Positions 23,389-31,544 of a stretch of DNA of 64,000 nucleotides are shown in pieces. The stretch lies in contig DASVNK010000085.1 of the NCBI GenBank assembly GCA_036383895.1, forward strand, positions 62,001 to 126,000, in the 5' to 3' direction. The position numbers and the translations under genes are program-made. The notes beneath the pieces are model-generated. The model was not told the origin of the DNA. It did not search any database and was given only the letters and a program-made list of their open reading frames with translations. The stretch comes from DASVNK01 sp036383895 (GTDB taxonomy: Bacteria; Verrucomicrobiota; Verrucomicrobiia; Limisphaerales; SXQI01). Positions within the stretch are counted from its first letter, which is position 1, and each line of letters opens with the position of its first letter.

Positions 23389-24939
23389 ATGCGCTGGCTC
23401 ATTGCACTCTTTCTCGCAATTGTTCCGCTCTCTGCGGCGCCGCAGATTTCTCAAATAGAACCACTGGCCGTGGTGCCAGGCAGCCGAACAGTTCTCACTT
23501 TTTTCGGAAGCAACCTGGAATCCGTCAGCAATCTTTGGACTTCATTCGGCGCCGAAGTCGAACGTGTAAAGAATACCAATTCCGGAAAGATTTCGTTCGC
23601 GGTGCGCTGTCCGGCAGACGCCACCGGTATTCACGCTCTTCAATTACTTGGACCGCAAGGAGCGTCGCCGTTCCGTTTGCTGATGGTCGATTACCTGCCC
23701 GCTGCGCGGAGTAGCGGGTTGAATCAAAACTTCACCAACGCAATGAATCTTACACCGCCCGTCGCGGTGGACGCGCAGGTTAAGAGCGAAGCGGCGGACT
23801 TCTACAAATTCAACGCCAAAGCGAACGAGAGTTTTTCCATTGAAATCATCGCGCACCGTCTCGGCTCGCAGATGGACCCAAGCGTGCGAGTTCTCGACGC
23901 CGCAGGTAAAGAAATCGCGTTCTGCGATGATGAAGGCGGCATTTGGCGGGATGCTCGTTTCAGGTTTTCTGCTCCCCTGACCGGCGAATACACCATCGTT
24001 GTAAACGATGTCGGTTTCGCAGGGGGCGCGAATCACAACTACCGCCTTCGAGTCAGCAACGATCCGCTCGTTTGGTTCACATTTCCGCTCATTGATCCCG
24101 TCGAACACACCACCACCTTCGAATCAATCGGTGAGAAGATCGCAGACCCACAATCCACTTCACCAGCGAATCCATCCTCGGCGCCAGTAATCGTCTCCGG
24201 CACGCAACTGTTCGAGTCAGAACCCAACAATGAACGGACCAATGCGACCTCCGTTCCCTGGCCCGGAGTGATCAACGGAAAGCTCGCCAATCCTGAAGAC
24301 GTAGATCTGTTTCAATTCTCCGCGCAGAAAAACGACCGCCTGATATTCCAAAGCCAAACCCGCTCGCTTGGTTCTCCGTGTGATTTGGCCCTTAAGGTTC
24401 GGAAGAAAGATGGTTCGGTCCTGGCGCAAAGTGATACCGGTTCGGCGAACGATGCCGCGCTCACGAACAAGTTTGACGAGAGTGGATCGTATTTCCTGGA
24501 GGTAAAGGAACTCAGCGGTTACGGCGCAACGAACGCACCTTACCGAGTTCGCGTGGAAAATTTTGAGCCTGGATTCACCGCTTCTGTTGACGACAACATC
24601 GTGGAGATCAAGCGCGGGGAGAAGGCGAAATTGAAAGTGACAGCGACGCGCTACGAGTATGACGCGCCGATCCGTTTTAAATTGGAGCCCGACGTTGCTG
24701 GGTTGACGATTGAGCAGAGCGAGATAGGGGAGAAGAAAAAGGAAACCGAATTGGTCCTCGCTGCGAACGATGAAGTTGCGGCGGGATTTTACCAGCAGGT
24801 GAAGATCGTGGGGCTTGGCACGAACGATGTTCCGGTGACGGTCAGCACACGACCGGCTTTGAAGAAGGGTTTTCCGTTGATGTTAAACCCGCCGCCGGTG
24901 CTGGAGGGCGTGGTGACGATTGTTGTTCGGGAGAAATAG
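23389..24939 (+). CDS. Secreted pre-peptidase C-terminal (PPC) domain protein
   Basis: This protein has 516 residues from the ATG at 23389, where a signal peptide (RWLIALFLAIVPLSAAP) begins. A TIG-like beta domain lies at about 20-95. Then two PPC-like domains follow (about 120-225 and 270-390), each with DFYKFNAK/DVDLFQFSAQ and a later GEYTIVVND/GSYFLEVKE. These beta-sandwich units help secreted proteins bind or stay at surfaces. It forms a pair with the DUF1501 gene, as in many Planctomycetes/Verrucomicrobia operons. The stop at 24939 abuts the ffh stop with no gap. Confidence 0.82.
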   Translation: MRWLIALFLAIVPLSAAPQISQIEPLAVVPGSRTVLTFFGSNLESVSNLWTSFGAEVERVKNTNSGKISFAVRCPADATGIHALQLLGPQGASPFRLLMVDYLPAARSSGLNQNFTNAMNLTPPVAVDAQVKSEAADFYKFNAKANESFSIEIIAHRLGSQMDPSVRVLDAAGKEIAFCDDEGGIWRDARFRFSAPLTGEYTIVVNDVGFAGGANHNYRLRVSNDPLVWFTFPLIDPVEHTTTFESIGEKIADPQSTSPANPSSAPVIVSGTQLFESEPNNERTNATSVPWPGVINGKLANPEDVDLFQFSAQKNDRLIFQSQTRSLGSPCDLALKVRKKDGSVLAQSDTGSANDAALTNKFDESGSYFLEVKELSGYGATNAPYRVRVENFEPGFTASVDDNIVEIKRGEKAKLKVTATRYEYDAPIRFKLEPDVAGLTIEQSEIGEKKKETELVLAANDEVAAGFYQQVKIVGLGTNDVPVTVSTRPALKKGFPLMLNPPPVLEGVVTIVVREK

Positions 24940-26301
24940 TTATTTCATTCCGGGCATTCTCATTCCGGGGATGCCTGGCATTCCGCCGCCCATTTTGGAC
25001 ATCATCTTTTGGAACTTGCCCATTTTTTTCATCATTTGCTGCATCTGCGAAAAGCGATTTAGCAAATTGTTTACCTCCGCGACGGAGGTGCCGCTGCCTT
25101 TCGCGATCCGCTGACGGCGTTTCGCGTTCAGAAGCTGCGGCGTGTTGCGTTCTTTCGTCGTCATGGAGCAGATGATTCCTTCCATGCGACGGAATTCTTT
25201 TTCAGATTTGCTCATGTCGGTCTGCTTGAGCATTTCGGAACCGCCGGGGAGCATGCCGACGACGCTTTCGAGCGAGCCGAGCTTTTTCATCTGACGCAAC
25301 TGCTCGAGGAAATCTTCGAGGGTGAAGAGACCTTTGCGCATTTTCTCTTCCATGCGCTTGGCGTCCTCGAGCTCCATCGATTCCGCCGCTTTCTCGACGA
25401 GTGAAACGACGTCGCCCATGCCGAGGATGCGCGTGGCCATGCGTTCGGGATGGAACGCTTCGAAGTCTTCCGGCTTTTCACCAATACCGGCGAACTTGAT
25501 CGGCTTACCGGTAACAGCCTTCATGCTCAGCGCAGCACCGCCCCGTGCGTCGCCGTCGAGTTTGGTGAGGATCGCGCCGGTGACGTTCAGCGCTTTATCG
25601 AAATGAGTCGCGACGTTGACTGCTTCCTGACCGGTCGCAGCGTCGAGCACAAGGAGGATTTCCTGCGGCTTTACCGTGTCGCGGAGGCGAACAAGTTCCT
25701 GGACGAGTGGTTCGTCGATTTGGAGACGGCCGGCGGTGTCGAAGATGAGCGTATTGCGGTTCTCCTTCTCGGCGAACTGGAAGGCTTCGCGCGCGATTTT
25801 GAGGACGTCGGTTTCGCCTTTCTTGACGAAGACGGGGATGTTGAGCTGTTTGCCGAGCGTTTCGAGCTGGTCCATCGCGGCGGGGCGATAGACGTCGGCG
25901 CCAACGAGGAGTGGCAGGCGCGCTTGTTTAACGAGTAGGCGGGCGAGCTTGGCGCTGGAGGTCGTTTTGCCGGAGCCGTGCAGGCCGACCATCATGATGG
26001 AGCTTGGGTTGCCGCTGACTTCGAGGCCGGCGTTTTCGGAGCCGAGAAGGTCGACCAGTTCGTCGTGAATGACTTTGATGACTTGCTGGCCGGGCTGGAT
26101 GCTGAGGAGGACTTCCTGGCCCAGGGCTTTTTCTTTCACGCGCTCGATGAAATCGCGCGCGACTTTGAAATTTACGTCGGCGTCGAGCAGCGCCAGGCGG
26201 ACGTCGCGCAAGGCGGCACCCACGTTCTCCTCGGAAATTTTTCCGAGGCCGCGCAGGTCCTTGAAAACGCGCTGCAGTTTGCCGCTAAGCGTATCGAACA
26301 T
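24940..26301 (-). CDS. ffh: Signal recognition particle protein Ffh
   Basis: This 453-residue protein has the expected N, G and M domains. The N domain is at about 1-85. The G domain has GLHGSGKTTSSAKLA (G1), DTAGRLQ (G3), TKLDGDARGGAALS (G4/G5) and the GIGEKPEDFEAF tail. The Met-rich M domain ends MQQMMKKMGKFQKMMSKMG. It is the GTPase that carries signal-sequence-bearing nascent chains to the membrane with SRP RNA. No SRP RNA gene was found nearby. It is encoded convergently with the PPC gene, stop to stop. Confidence 0.97.
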   Translation of the reverse strand: MFDTLSGKLQRVFKDLRGLGKISEENVGAALRDVRLALLDADVNFKVARDFIERVKEKALGQEVLLSIQPGQQVIKVIHDELVDLLGSENAGLEVSGNPSSIMMVGLHGSGKTTSSAKLARLLVKQARLPLLVGADVYRPAAMDQLETLGKQLNIPVFVKKGETDVLKIAREAFQFAEKENRNTLIFDTAGRLQIDEPLVQELVRLRDTVKPQEILLVLDAATGQEAVNVATHFDKALNVTGAILTKLDGDARGGAALSMKAVTGKPIKFAGIGEKPEDFEAFHPERMATRILGMGDVVSLVEKAAESMELEDAKRMEEKMRKGLFTLEDFLEQLRQMKKLGSLESVVGMLPGGSEMLKQTDMSKSEKEFRRMEGIICSMTTKERNTPQLLNAKRRQRIAKGSGTSVAEVNNLLNRFSQMQQMMKKMGKFQKMMSKMGGGMPGIPGMRMPGMK

Positions 26302-26344
26302 GCGCGCAGCCTAAATCAGCGTTTCCGCAAAAACAAGAAATGCG

Positions 26345-27370
26345 CTAGGCGTCGAGGCCGAGCCATTCGGGGTACTTCACGGTCCCATCGAATTCTGTGC
26401 TCGTCTTGAAGCGCTCGTGTTTACCGCCCTGCGCGCTGTCCGCGGTGCGGGCGAGGAGTTGTTTGACGGCGGATTCGTCGAGCGGCTTGAAAGTGCGGAC
26501 TGCTTCAAGGGCTTGGTCGAGACGAGCCATGCTGTCCATGCCGGTGATGACCGTAGAGGTCGGCAAGTTGAGCGCATAGTGGAGACATTCGATGGCTTTC
26601 ACTTTGCCGCTCAGGAGAATTGCGCCGCTGCCGAGTGGTTTCATGCCGAGCACGCCGATCTTTTCGCGGACGAGAACGGGCAGGACTTCCTTCTCGAAGC
26701 TCTTGTAGTGCGCGTCCATGACGTTGAGGGGCATCTGGACGGCGTCGAACTTGAAGCCGCGTTTGCGGGCGGATTCGAGGACGGCGAGGTGAATCTTCGG
26801 ATCTTTGTGGCCGGTGAAGCCGATGTAACGGATCTTGCCGGCTTTCTTTGCTTCCTGGAGCGCTTCGATCGCGCCGCCTTCGAAGATGCGTTCCGGATCT
26901 TCGGGTCGGATCATCTCGTGCATTTGCATGAGATCGATGGTGTCGGTCTGAAGGCGCTTCAGGCTTTCATCGATCTGCTTGGCGGCGGGCGCTTTCTTTT
27001 GGCCATCGATCTTGGACATGAGGAAAACCTTTTTGCGATAGCCGTCGCGGAGGGCCTCACCCATCCAGACTTCGCTTTTGCCGTCGTGATAATCCCAGCA
27101 GTTATCCATGAAAGTGATGCCGCGATCGATGGCGGTGCGCATGAGCTTGATGCTCTCCTCCTTGGTGGGGAGGCTGCCGATGTGGTATCCGCCGACGCCA
27201 ATGGCGGAAATTTTTTCGCCGGTGCCACCGAGAGTTCGGTAGAGCATGTCCCCTTCCCTCGTCTGGCCGGATGGCTGCGCCCAAACGCTGCCGGTCGCAA
27301 GCGCGATGCTGGAAGCGGCGGTGATGGTGACAAATTCGCGGCGGTTCAGTTCCGAGCGGTGGTCGTTCAT
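26345..27370 (-). CDS. Tat-exported aldo/keto reductase
   Basis: This protein has 341 residues from the ATG at 27370, which has GGAGG about eight bases upstream; longer frames upstream lack it. A twin-arginine leader (NRREFVTI) is followed by a (beta/alpha)8 aldo/keto reductase: LGGTGEKISAIGVGGYH, DNCWDYHDGKSE (Asp and Tyr of the tetrad), MSKID (Lys), LMQMHEM (His) and IGFTGHKD. The family reduces carbonyls with NADPH; export through Tat implies folding with cofactor first. Typical of Verrucomicrobia, where such oxidoreductases are numerous. Confidence 0.87.
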   Translation of the reverse strand: MNDHRSELNRREFVTITAASSIALATGSVWAQPSGQTREGDMLYRTLGGTGEKISAIGVGGYHIGSLPTKEESIKLMRTAIDRGITFMDNCWDYHDGKSEVWMGEALRDGYRKKVFLMSKIDGQKKAPAAKQIDESLKRLQTDTIDLMQMHEMIRPEDPERIFEGGAIEALQEAKKAGKIRYIGFTGHKDPKIHLAVLESARKRGFKFDAVQMPLNVMDAHYKSFEKEVLPVLVREKIGVLGMKPLGSGAILLSGKVKAIECLHYALNLPTSTVITGMDSMARLDQALEAVRTFKPLDESAVKQLLARTADSAQGGKHERFKTSTEFDGTVKYPEWLGLDA

Positions 27371-28028
27371 AGAAATCCTCCAATGAGAAGTTTGAACCCG
27401 CGGGGTGGATTCCGCAACCCAACGGGACATCTTACCACCGAGGCACAGAGAGCACAGAGAGGGGAAGGAACCGCGACTTGCGTCGCGCTGAGTTCGACTT
27501 ACGAAAAATTTTAAATGGGCGATACAGAGCGAAACTGCGATACAATAGGGTCGCAAGCGATGTGCCGGAGGGCGGTACATCTTTTGTAAGTTTTGGCAGG
27601 GGTAACGACGTTTCCGCAGTTCTGGGAGGCAAAATAAAACCCCACCGATTGCCGTGTATAACAGTTCCTTTGAACTGACTGTAGAAACAGCGGGACGACC
27701 GGGTTTTTTTCGACTTCCAGCGAAGGCCTGTCGTTAAGGACCACGGCTAATGTCCCTTTTACATTGTAATTACGGTCAAAGGACTTTGCTTCTAAACACG
27801 AACACCGCAGGGTTTTAAAGCGTCGAAGCGGTTACAAAACCACTTCTAAAAATCTGTTAAAGAGCGATCCCTTTTTCCCTTCTTCTATCTGCGGTGAGTA
27901 TCGACAATGATGGCGCTGTACTCAAGGGATGGTGGGCAGATTTTCACAACTTTTTCTCTGGATTTTTCGCGAGGAGTGATTTTCGGAACGCACTTCCAGC
28001 GTCGGAGGAAAATCGGTAATGTTGCTGA
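27371..28028. other. Gene-free, AT-richer interval
   Basis: No gene is supported in 658 bases. Its base composition is clearly more AT-rich than the surroundings. It holds a GATGTGCCG/CGGTACATC hairpin with a five-base loop and a following TTTT (27559-27585), a small CAGTTC/GAACTG hairpin (27662-27677), and a GAGGCACAGAGAGCACAGAG stretch (27439-27458). The upstream regions of the aldo/keto reductase gene and of the gene at 28029 must lie here. A small RNA is possible but none is recognised. Confidence 0.5.
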
Positions 28029-29465
28029 ATGCTGTTTAGGAGGGCGGCGCAGATTGTCACGATTGTGTTGGTGCTGGCGGCGGTGGGGCTGGCGGTGTGG
28101 TTTTGGAAAACGCAGAACCGGCTTTACAGCAGTGCGACGGCGATTCGGACAAATGAGTTGTATTTGAAGGCGCATTCGCCGGCGGAGAAGTTGCCGGAGT
28201 TTCCGACGAATTTTTTTACGTCGATCGATGTGGAGCGAACGACGAACCGGATCGTGGTGGCCGTGGCGGAAAATCTCGCGATGCGAACTCCAGAGAGTGA
28301 TTACGAACCGCTGACGATCCATCAAGCGGACACGAATTACGCGATCCGAGTGGGAGAGGGCGAAGTGCGGCTGGCGTATGTGGGGGTGGCACAGGCGCAG
28401 CCCGTGACGAATTTCGATTACGGAATTCAAGTGGAGGCGGATTACTTCACGCCCGACGGCAAACCGGTACGGGACGACGCAGTGAAGATGATGCCCGGGT
28501 ATATGAAGACGCTGTCGTTCGAGGGAAGTTTTCCTTCATCACAGTTCGTGTTCATCTACAGCAATATCGCAACTTTCAAGACGCTGAAGTTTCAGGCGTT
28601 CGATGCGCGGACGCAGGCCCAGATTGCGAGCGGGTATAGTTCGAGCACGTTCACGAACGGGTTTTATTACGGCAGCGATTTGCAGGTGTGGCATCAGACG
28701 CCGATTGAGTTGGTGGCGACGATTGCGACGGGGCCGGTGGTGACGAATACGATGGAGGTCAAAGAGGGCGCGGAGTTGGAGTTTCCGGAGGGGAGATTGA
28801 GGTTGCTGCTGGTGTCGACGAACGATTTGGGCGGGTGGAGCAGCCGGCACGATGGGCGAACGAATACAATGACGTTTAATTTGGGGCGCACGTTCAGCCA
28901 TTGGGCAAATAAGAAGACCACTTCCTTTTTGTTCCATGCGTGGCCGGGCGGCTTTGCGATGCCGATCGACTTCGAATTTGTGGGTGTCGATGGGAAGACG
29001 ATTCGAGGACTGGGCGCGGGAAGTTCCGGACGGTTCATGAACACGCGGGCGGAGGCGGAGTTGGACGAGATTCAGGAGATTCGGGTGAAGTATTACTCGC
29101 AGAAGCATCGGCTGATTTTCAGGATACCGGAGTTGCCGGGGTTGCCGGAGGAGAATCGCGGCGTGAAGAACTTGTTCGATGTGAAGATTCCGTATGCGTA
29201 TTATCGATACGAGTATGATTTCCAATCGGGGCTCGGACAGATGGTGCAGATGCAGAGTTATTCGGTGCCGCTGACCTTTCCGAATGGATATTTTCCGACG
29301 ATGCGATCGAACACGACGGCGCGGGAGCTGTTTCTGGAAATGGAGAAGATGTTATCGAATAAGGATCAGCAGTTGGTGGCGGATCCTGTGAAGAACGAGA
29401 TTCGGACGCGGAAGCATCCGGTGCAGGCGTTTATCGAGATGGTGAAGAAGAAGTTGGGGATGTGA
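28029..29465 (+). CDS. Membrane-anchored protein of unknown function
   Basis: This 478-residue protein has one N-terminal membrane segment (about 6-26, IVTIVLVLAAVGLAVWFW); the rest appears to be periplasmic and beta-rich. No family is recognised. The C-terminus is basic and helical (QAFIEMVKKKLGM). The 3' part (29266-29394) was copied, in damaged form, to 33961-34086. The plus strand is strongly G-rich here, in both coding directions from about 24.6 to 31.5 kb. Confidence 0.75.
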   Translation: MLFRRAAQIVTIVLVLAAVGLAVWFWKTQNRLYSSATAIRTNELYLKAHSPAEKLPEFPTNFFTSIDVERTTNRIVVAVAENLAMRTPESDYEPLTIHQADTNYAIRVGEGEVRLAYVGVAQAQPVTNFDYGIQVEADYFTPDGKPVRDDAVKMMPGYMKTLSFEGSFPSSQFVFIYSNIATFKTLKFQAFDARTQAQIASGYSSSTFTNGFYYGSDLQVWHQTPIELVATIATGPVVTNTMEVKEGAELEFPEGRLRLLLVSTNDLGGWSSRHDGRTNTMTFNLGRTFSHWANKKTTSFLFHAWPGGFAMPIDFEFVGVDGKTIRGLGAGSSGRFMNTRAEAELDEIQEIRVKYYSQKHRLIFRIPELPGLPEENRGVKNLFDVKIPYAYYRYEYDFQSGLGQMVQMQSYSVPLTFPNGYFPTMRSNTTARELFLEMEKMLSNKDQQLVADPVKNEIRTRKHPVQAFIEMVKKKLGM

Positions 29466-29469
29466 AGAG

Positions 29470-29493
29470 CGCTCAGCAGGAGCTTCGCGCCAC
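29470..29493. repeat. 24-base direct repeat, left copy
   Basis: This copy is identical to 29831-29854 over 24 bases (begins CGCTCAGCAGGAGCTTCGCG and ends CCAC). The two copies flank the small gene at 29569-29772. Read on the minus strand, the unit gives a Gly-Gly-Ala-Lys-Leu-Leu-Leu-Ser peptide frame, with a third diverged copy just outside the right one (about 29790-29813). Confidence 0.85.
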
Positions 29494-29568
29494 GATGTGT
29501 AGTGGTTCGCGTCGGCTCGTTGGCTCCAAAGTGTTGCGGAAGGGACGATTTTATTGCAATTTGGGCGC

Positions 29569-29772
29569 GTGACGCTTGATGCAATCCGCGAAGCTCGCGA
29601 CGCGACTCCGTTCAAGCCGTTTGTTATTCGCACGGCGGATGGAAATGATTTCTTAGTTCCCAATCACGATTCGCTCCTTGTTGCCGAAAAAGGCAAGACA
29701 CTCATCGTCGTTACGGCGGACCAGAAATTCCACATTCTCGCGACGGAATTGGTATCCAGTATTAGTCGATAA
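29569..29772 (+). CDS. Small conserved hypothetical protein
   Basis: This 67-residue protein starts at GTG 29569; a TTG start 15 bases upstream is also possible. Its TLDAIREA, then PFKPFVIRTADG, VPNHDS and KTLIVVTADQKFHIL segments match a short family seen many times in Planctomycetes and Verrucomicrobia genomes (typical form: LDAIRxxLxAxPFRPFxIxLADGRxxxVPHPD). Function unknown. It sits between two 24-base direct repeats, as a unit. Confidence 0.72.
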   Translation: MTLDAIREARDATPFKPFVIRTADGNDFLVPNHDSLLVAEKGKTLIVVTADQKFHILATELVSSISR

Positions 29773-29830
29773 TTGCAGATCCCTGTGCTCGGCAGCAGCC
29801 CCGCACCACCCCTGCTTCTGGACATCGCCT

Positions 29831-29854
29831 CGCTCAGCAGGAGCTTCGCGCCAC
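29831..29854. repeat. 24-base direct repeat, right copy
   Basis: This is the right-hand copy of the repeat at 29470-29493, identical over 24 bases. The pair brackets the 67-residue gene. There is no transposase and no terminal inverted repeat. Confidence 0.85.
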
Positions 29855-29890
29855 CAAGCGAGAGTGCCGTGGTAGGACAGCGCGCACTAC

Positions 29891-31459
29891 CTATTTTCCC
29901 CGGGCGGAGGGGTGGGCGGGTTGGAACTGTTGGCCGTCGACGCCGCCGGGGGGTTGGGATTCGGCGAAGCGGTCGTCGTCCTGGAATTCTTTGCGGAGGC
30001 GGGTGAGTTCGGTTTTTAGGTTTTCGATGAGGGAAGCGTTCGCAGGATCGTTGTAGATATTGTTGAGCTCGCGGGGATCTTTCTTGAGGTCGTAGAGTTC
30101 CCACTGATTTTTCTGCCAGAAGTAGATGAGTTTGTGGGTTTCGGTGCGGACGCCGTAATGGGCGCGGGTGTTGTGGTGACCGGGGTCGTGGTAGTAGCGG
30201 TAATACATCGATTTGCGCCAGCTGTCGGGACGCTGGCCTTCGAGGAGCGGGAGGAGGCTGCGGCCCTGGATGTCGGCGGGAACTTTGAGGCCGGCGAGTT
30301 CAAGGAAGGTGGGGGCGAAATCGATGTTGAGGGCCATGGCGTCCTGGACGGCGCCGGGTTTGATTTTGGCGGGCCAACTGACGAGGAGCGGCGTGCGGAG
30401 ACATTCTTCATACATGAACCGTTTGTCATACCAGCCGTGGTCGCCCAGGAAGAAGCCCTGGTCGCTGGTGTAGATGACGATGGTATTTTCGCGGAGATTG
30501 TTTTTCTCGAGGTAATCGAGGACACGGCCGATATTTTCATCCACGGAGGCGACGCATCGGAGATAATCTTTGATGTAGCGCTGGTATTTCCATTTGAGGA
30601 GATCGTCACCGGTGAGAGTTTTCGCGAGGCCGTTGTTGGTGACGGTAACTTGGGTAGGAATTCCGTTGAGCCATTGCTGGCGCGCGGGGCCGCGGAGGTT
30701 GGCGGGTGGAGTGAGCTTCAGGTCGCCGTTGTTGAGATGGCGCGCGATGGTCATGGTGGCTTCGCGGGCGGCGTCGGTGCGGGTGGAGTAGTCGTCGCGG
30801 AGGGTGTCGGGCTCGGGGATGTCGCGGTCGTCATAAAGGCTGGCGTATTTGGCGCTGGGTTCCCAACCGCGATGCGGAGCTTTGTGATGGAGGAAAAGAA
30901 GGAATGGTTTTTCTTTCGGGCGCCGGTCGAGGAAGGCGAGCGCTTTGTCAGTGGTGATGTCGGTCGCGTAGCCTTGATTTGTTTCGCGGCCCTTTGCGTT
31001 CAGGAAAATGGGATTGTGATAACGCCCTTGGCCGGGGAGGACGGTGAAGAAATCGAACCCGGTGGGTTCGCTGCCGAGATGCCATTTGCCGACGAGGCCG
31101 GTGTGGTAGCCAGCGTCGCGGAGATATTTGGCGACATGAGGTTGGGCGCCGTCGAAAGCGTTGAAGACGGGCACGCCGTTTTTGTGGCTGTATTTCCCAG
31201 TGAGAATCGCGGCGCGACTGGGAGTGCAGATGGAATTTTCGACGAAACAATTGCTGAAGCGCATGCCTTCCTTCGCGAGGCGATCCATGTTCGGAGTGAC
31301 GTTGATTTTGCTGCCGTACGCGCTGATGGCGTGGGCGGCGTGATCATCGGTCATGATGAAGAGGATGTTCGGACGGTCGGCGGCGTGAAGCGAGGCAAGC
31401 GGCGCGATCAATGCGGCGAGCAGCAGCAGTGCAAAAAGGCGGAATCGATACGAGTTCAT
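29891..31459 (-). CDS. Secreted sulfatase (arylsulfatase-type)
   Basis: This protein has 522 residues with a signal peptide (cleavage near residue 27). NILFIMTDD provides the two metal Asp. The formylglycine site is C78 in ICTPSRAAILTGKY, so it is a Cys-type sulfatase that needs a radical-SAM or FGE maturase, not seen here. GKWHLG, the later HKAPH and YTSDQGFFLGDHGWYDKR motifs complete the active site. It is likely to release sulfate from polysaccharides. It lies beside, on the same strand as, the beta-lactamase/dipeptidase fusion, 85 bases away. Confidence 0.93.
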   Translation of the reverse strand: MNSYRFRLFALLLLAALIAPLASLHAADRPNILFIMTDDHAAHAISAYGSKINVTPNMDRLAKEGMRFSNCFVENSICTPSRAAILTGKYSHKNGVPVFNAFDGAQPHVAKYLRDAGYHTGLVGKWHLGSEPTGFDFFTVLPGQGRYHNPIFLNAKGRETNQGYATDITTDKALAFLDRRPKEKPFLLFLHHKAPHRGWEPSAKYASLYDDRDIPEPDTLRDDYSTRTDAAREATMTIARHLNNGDLKLTPPANLRGPARQQWLNGIPTQVTVTNNGLAKTLTGDDLLKWKYQRYIKDYLRCVASVDENIGRVLDYLEKNNLRENTIVIYTSDQGFFLGDHGWYDKRFMYEECLRTPLLVSWPAKIKPGAVQDAMALNIDFAPTFLELAGLKVPADIQGRSLLPLLEGQRPDSWRKSMYYRYYHDPGHHNTRAHYGVRTETHKLIYFWQKNQWELYDLKKDPRELNNIYNDPANASLIENLKTELTRLRKEFQDDDRFAESQPPGGVDGQQFQPAHPSARGK

Positions 31460-31544
31460 GGCGAGGCGATGAATATGTGTTTTTTCTGACGAATTAACAG
31501 GTCGTTTTGTTGGCGCTTTTGCCCAAGGGCGTGGCTATTCGGTG

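Noticed and set aside
26417..27514. A 365-codon plus-strand open frame
   Set aside because: It is antisense to the aldo/keto reductase gene, which carries all catalytic motifs and a Shine-Dalgarno.
27478..27744. Short frames in the AT-richer interval
   Set aside because: None has a Shine-Dalgarno, a family pattern or coding composition; both strands give similar chance frames.
30134..31489. A 451-codon plus-strand open frame
   Set aside because: It is antisense to the sulfatase; its Val/Gly/Glu composition comes from C-ending codons on the other strand.
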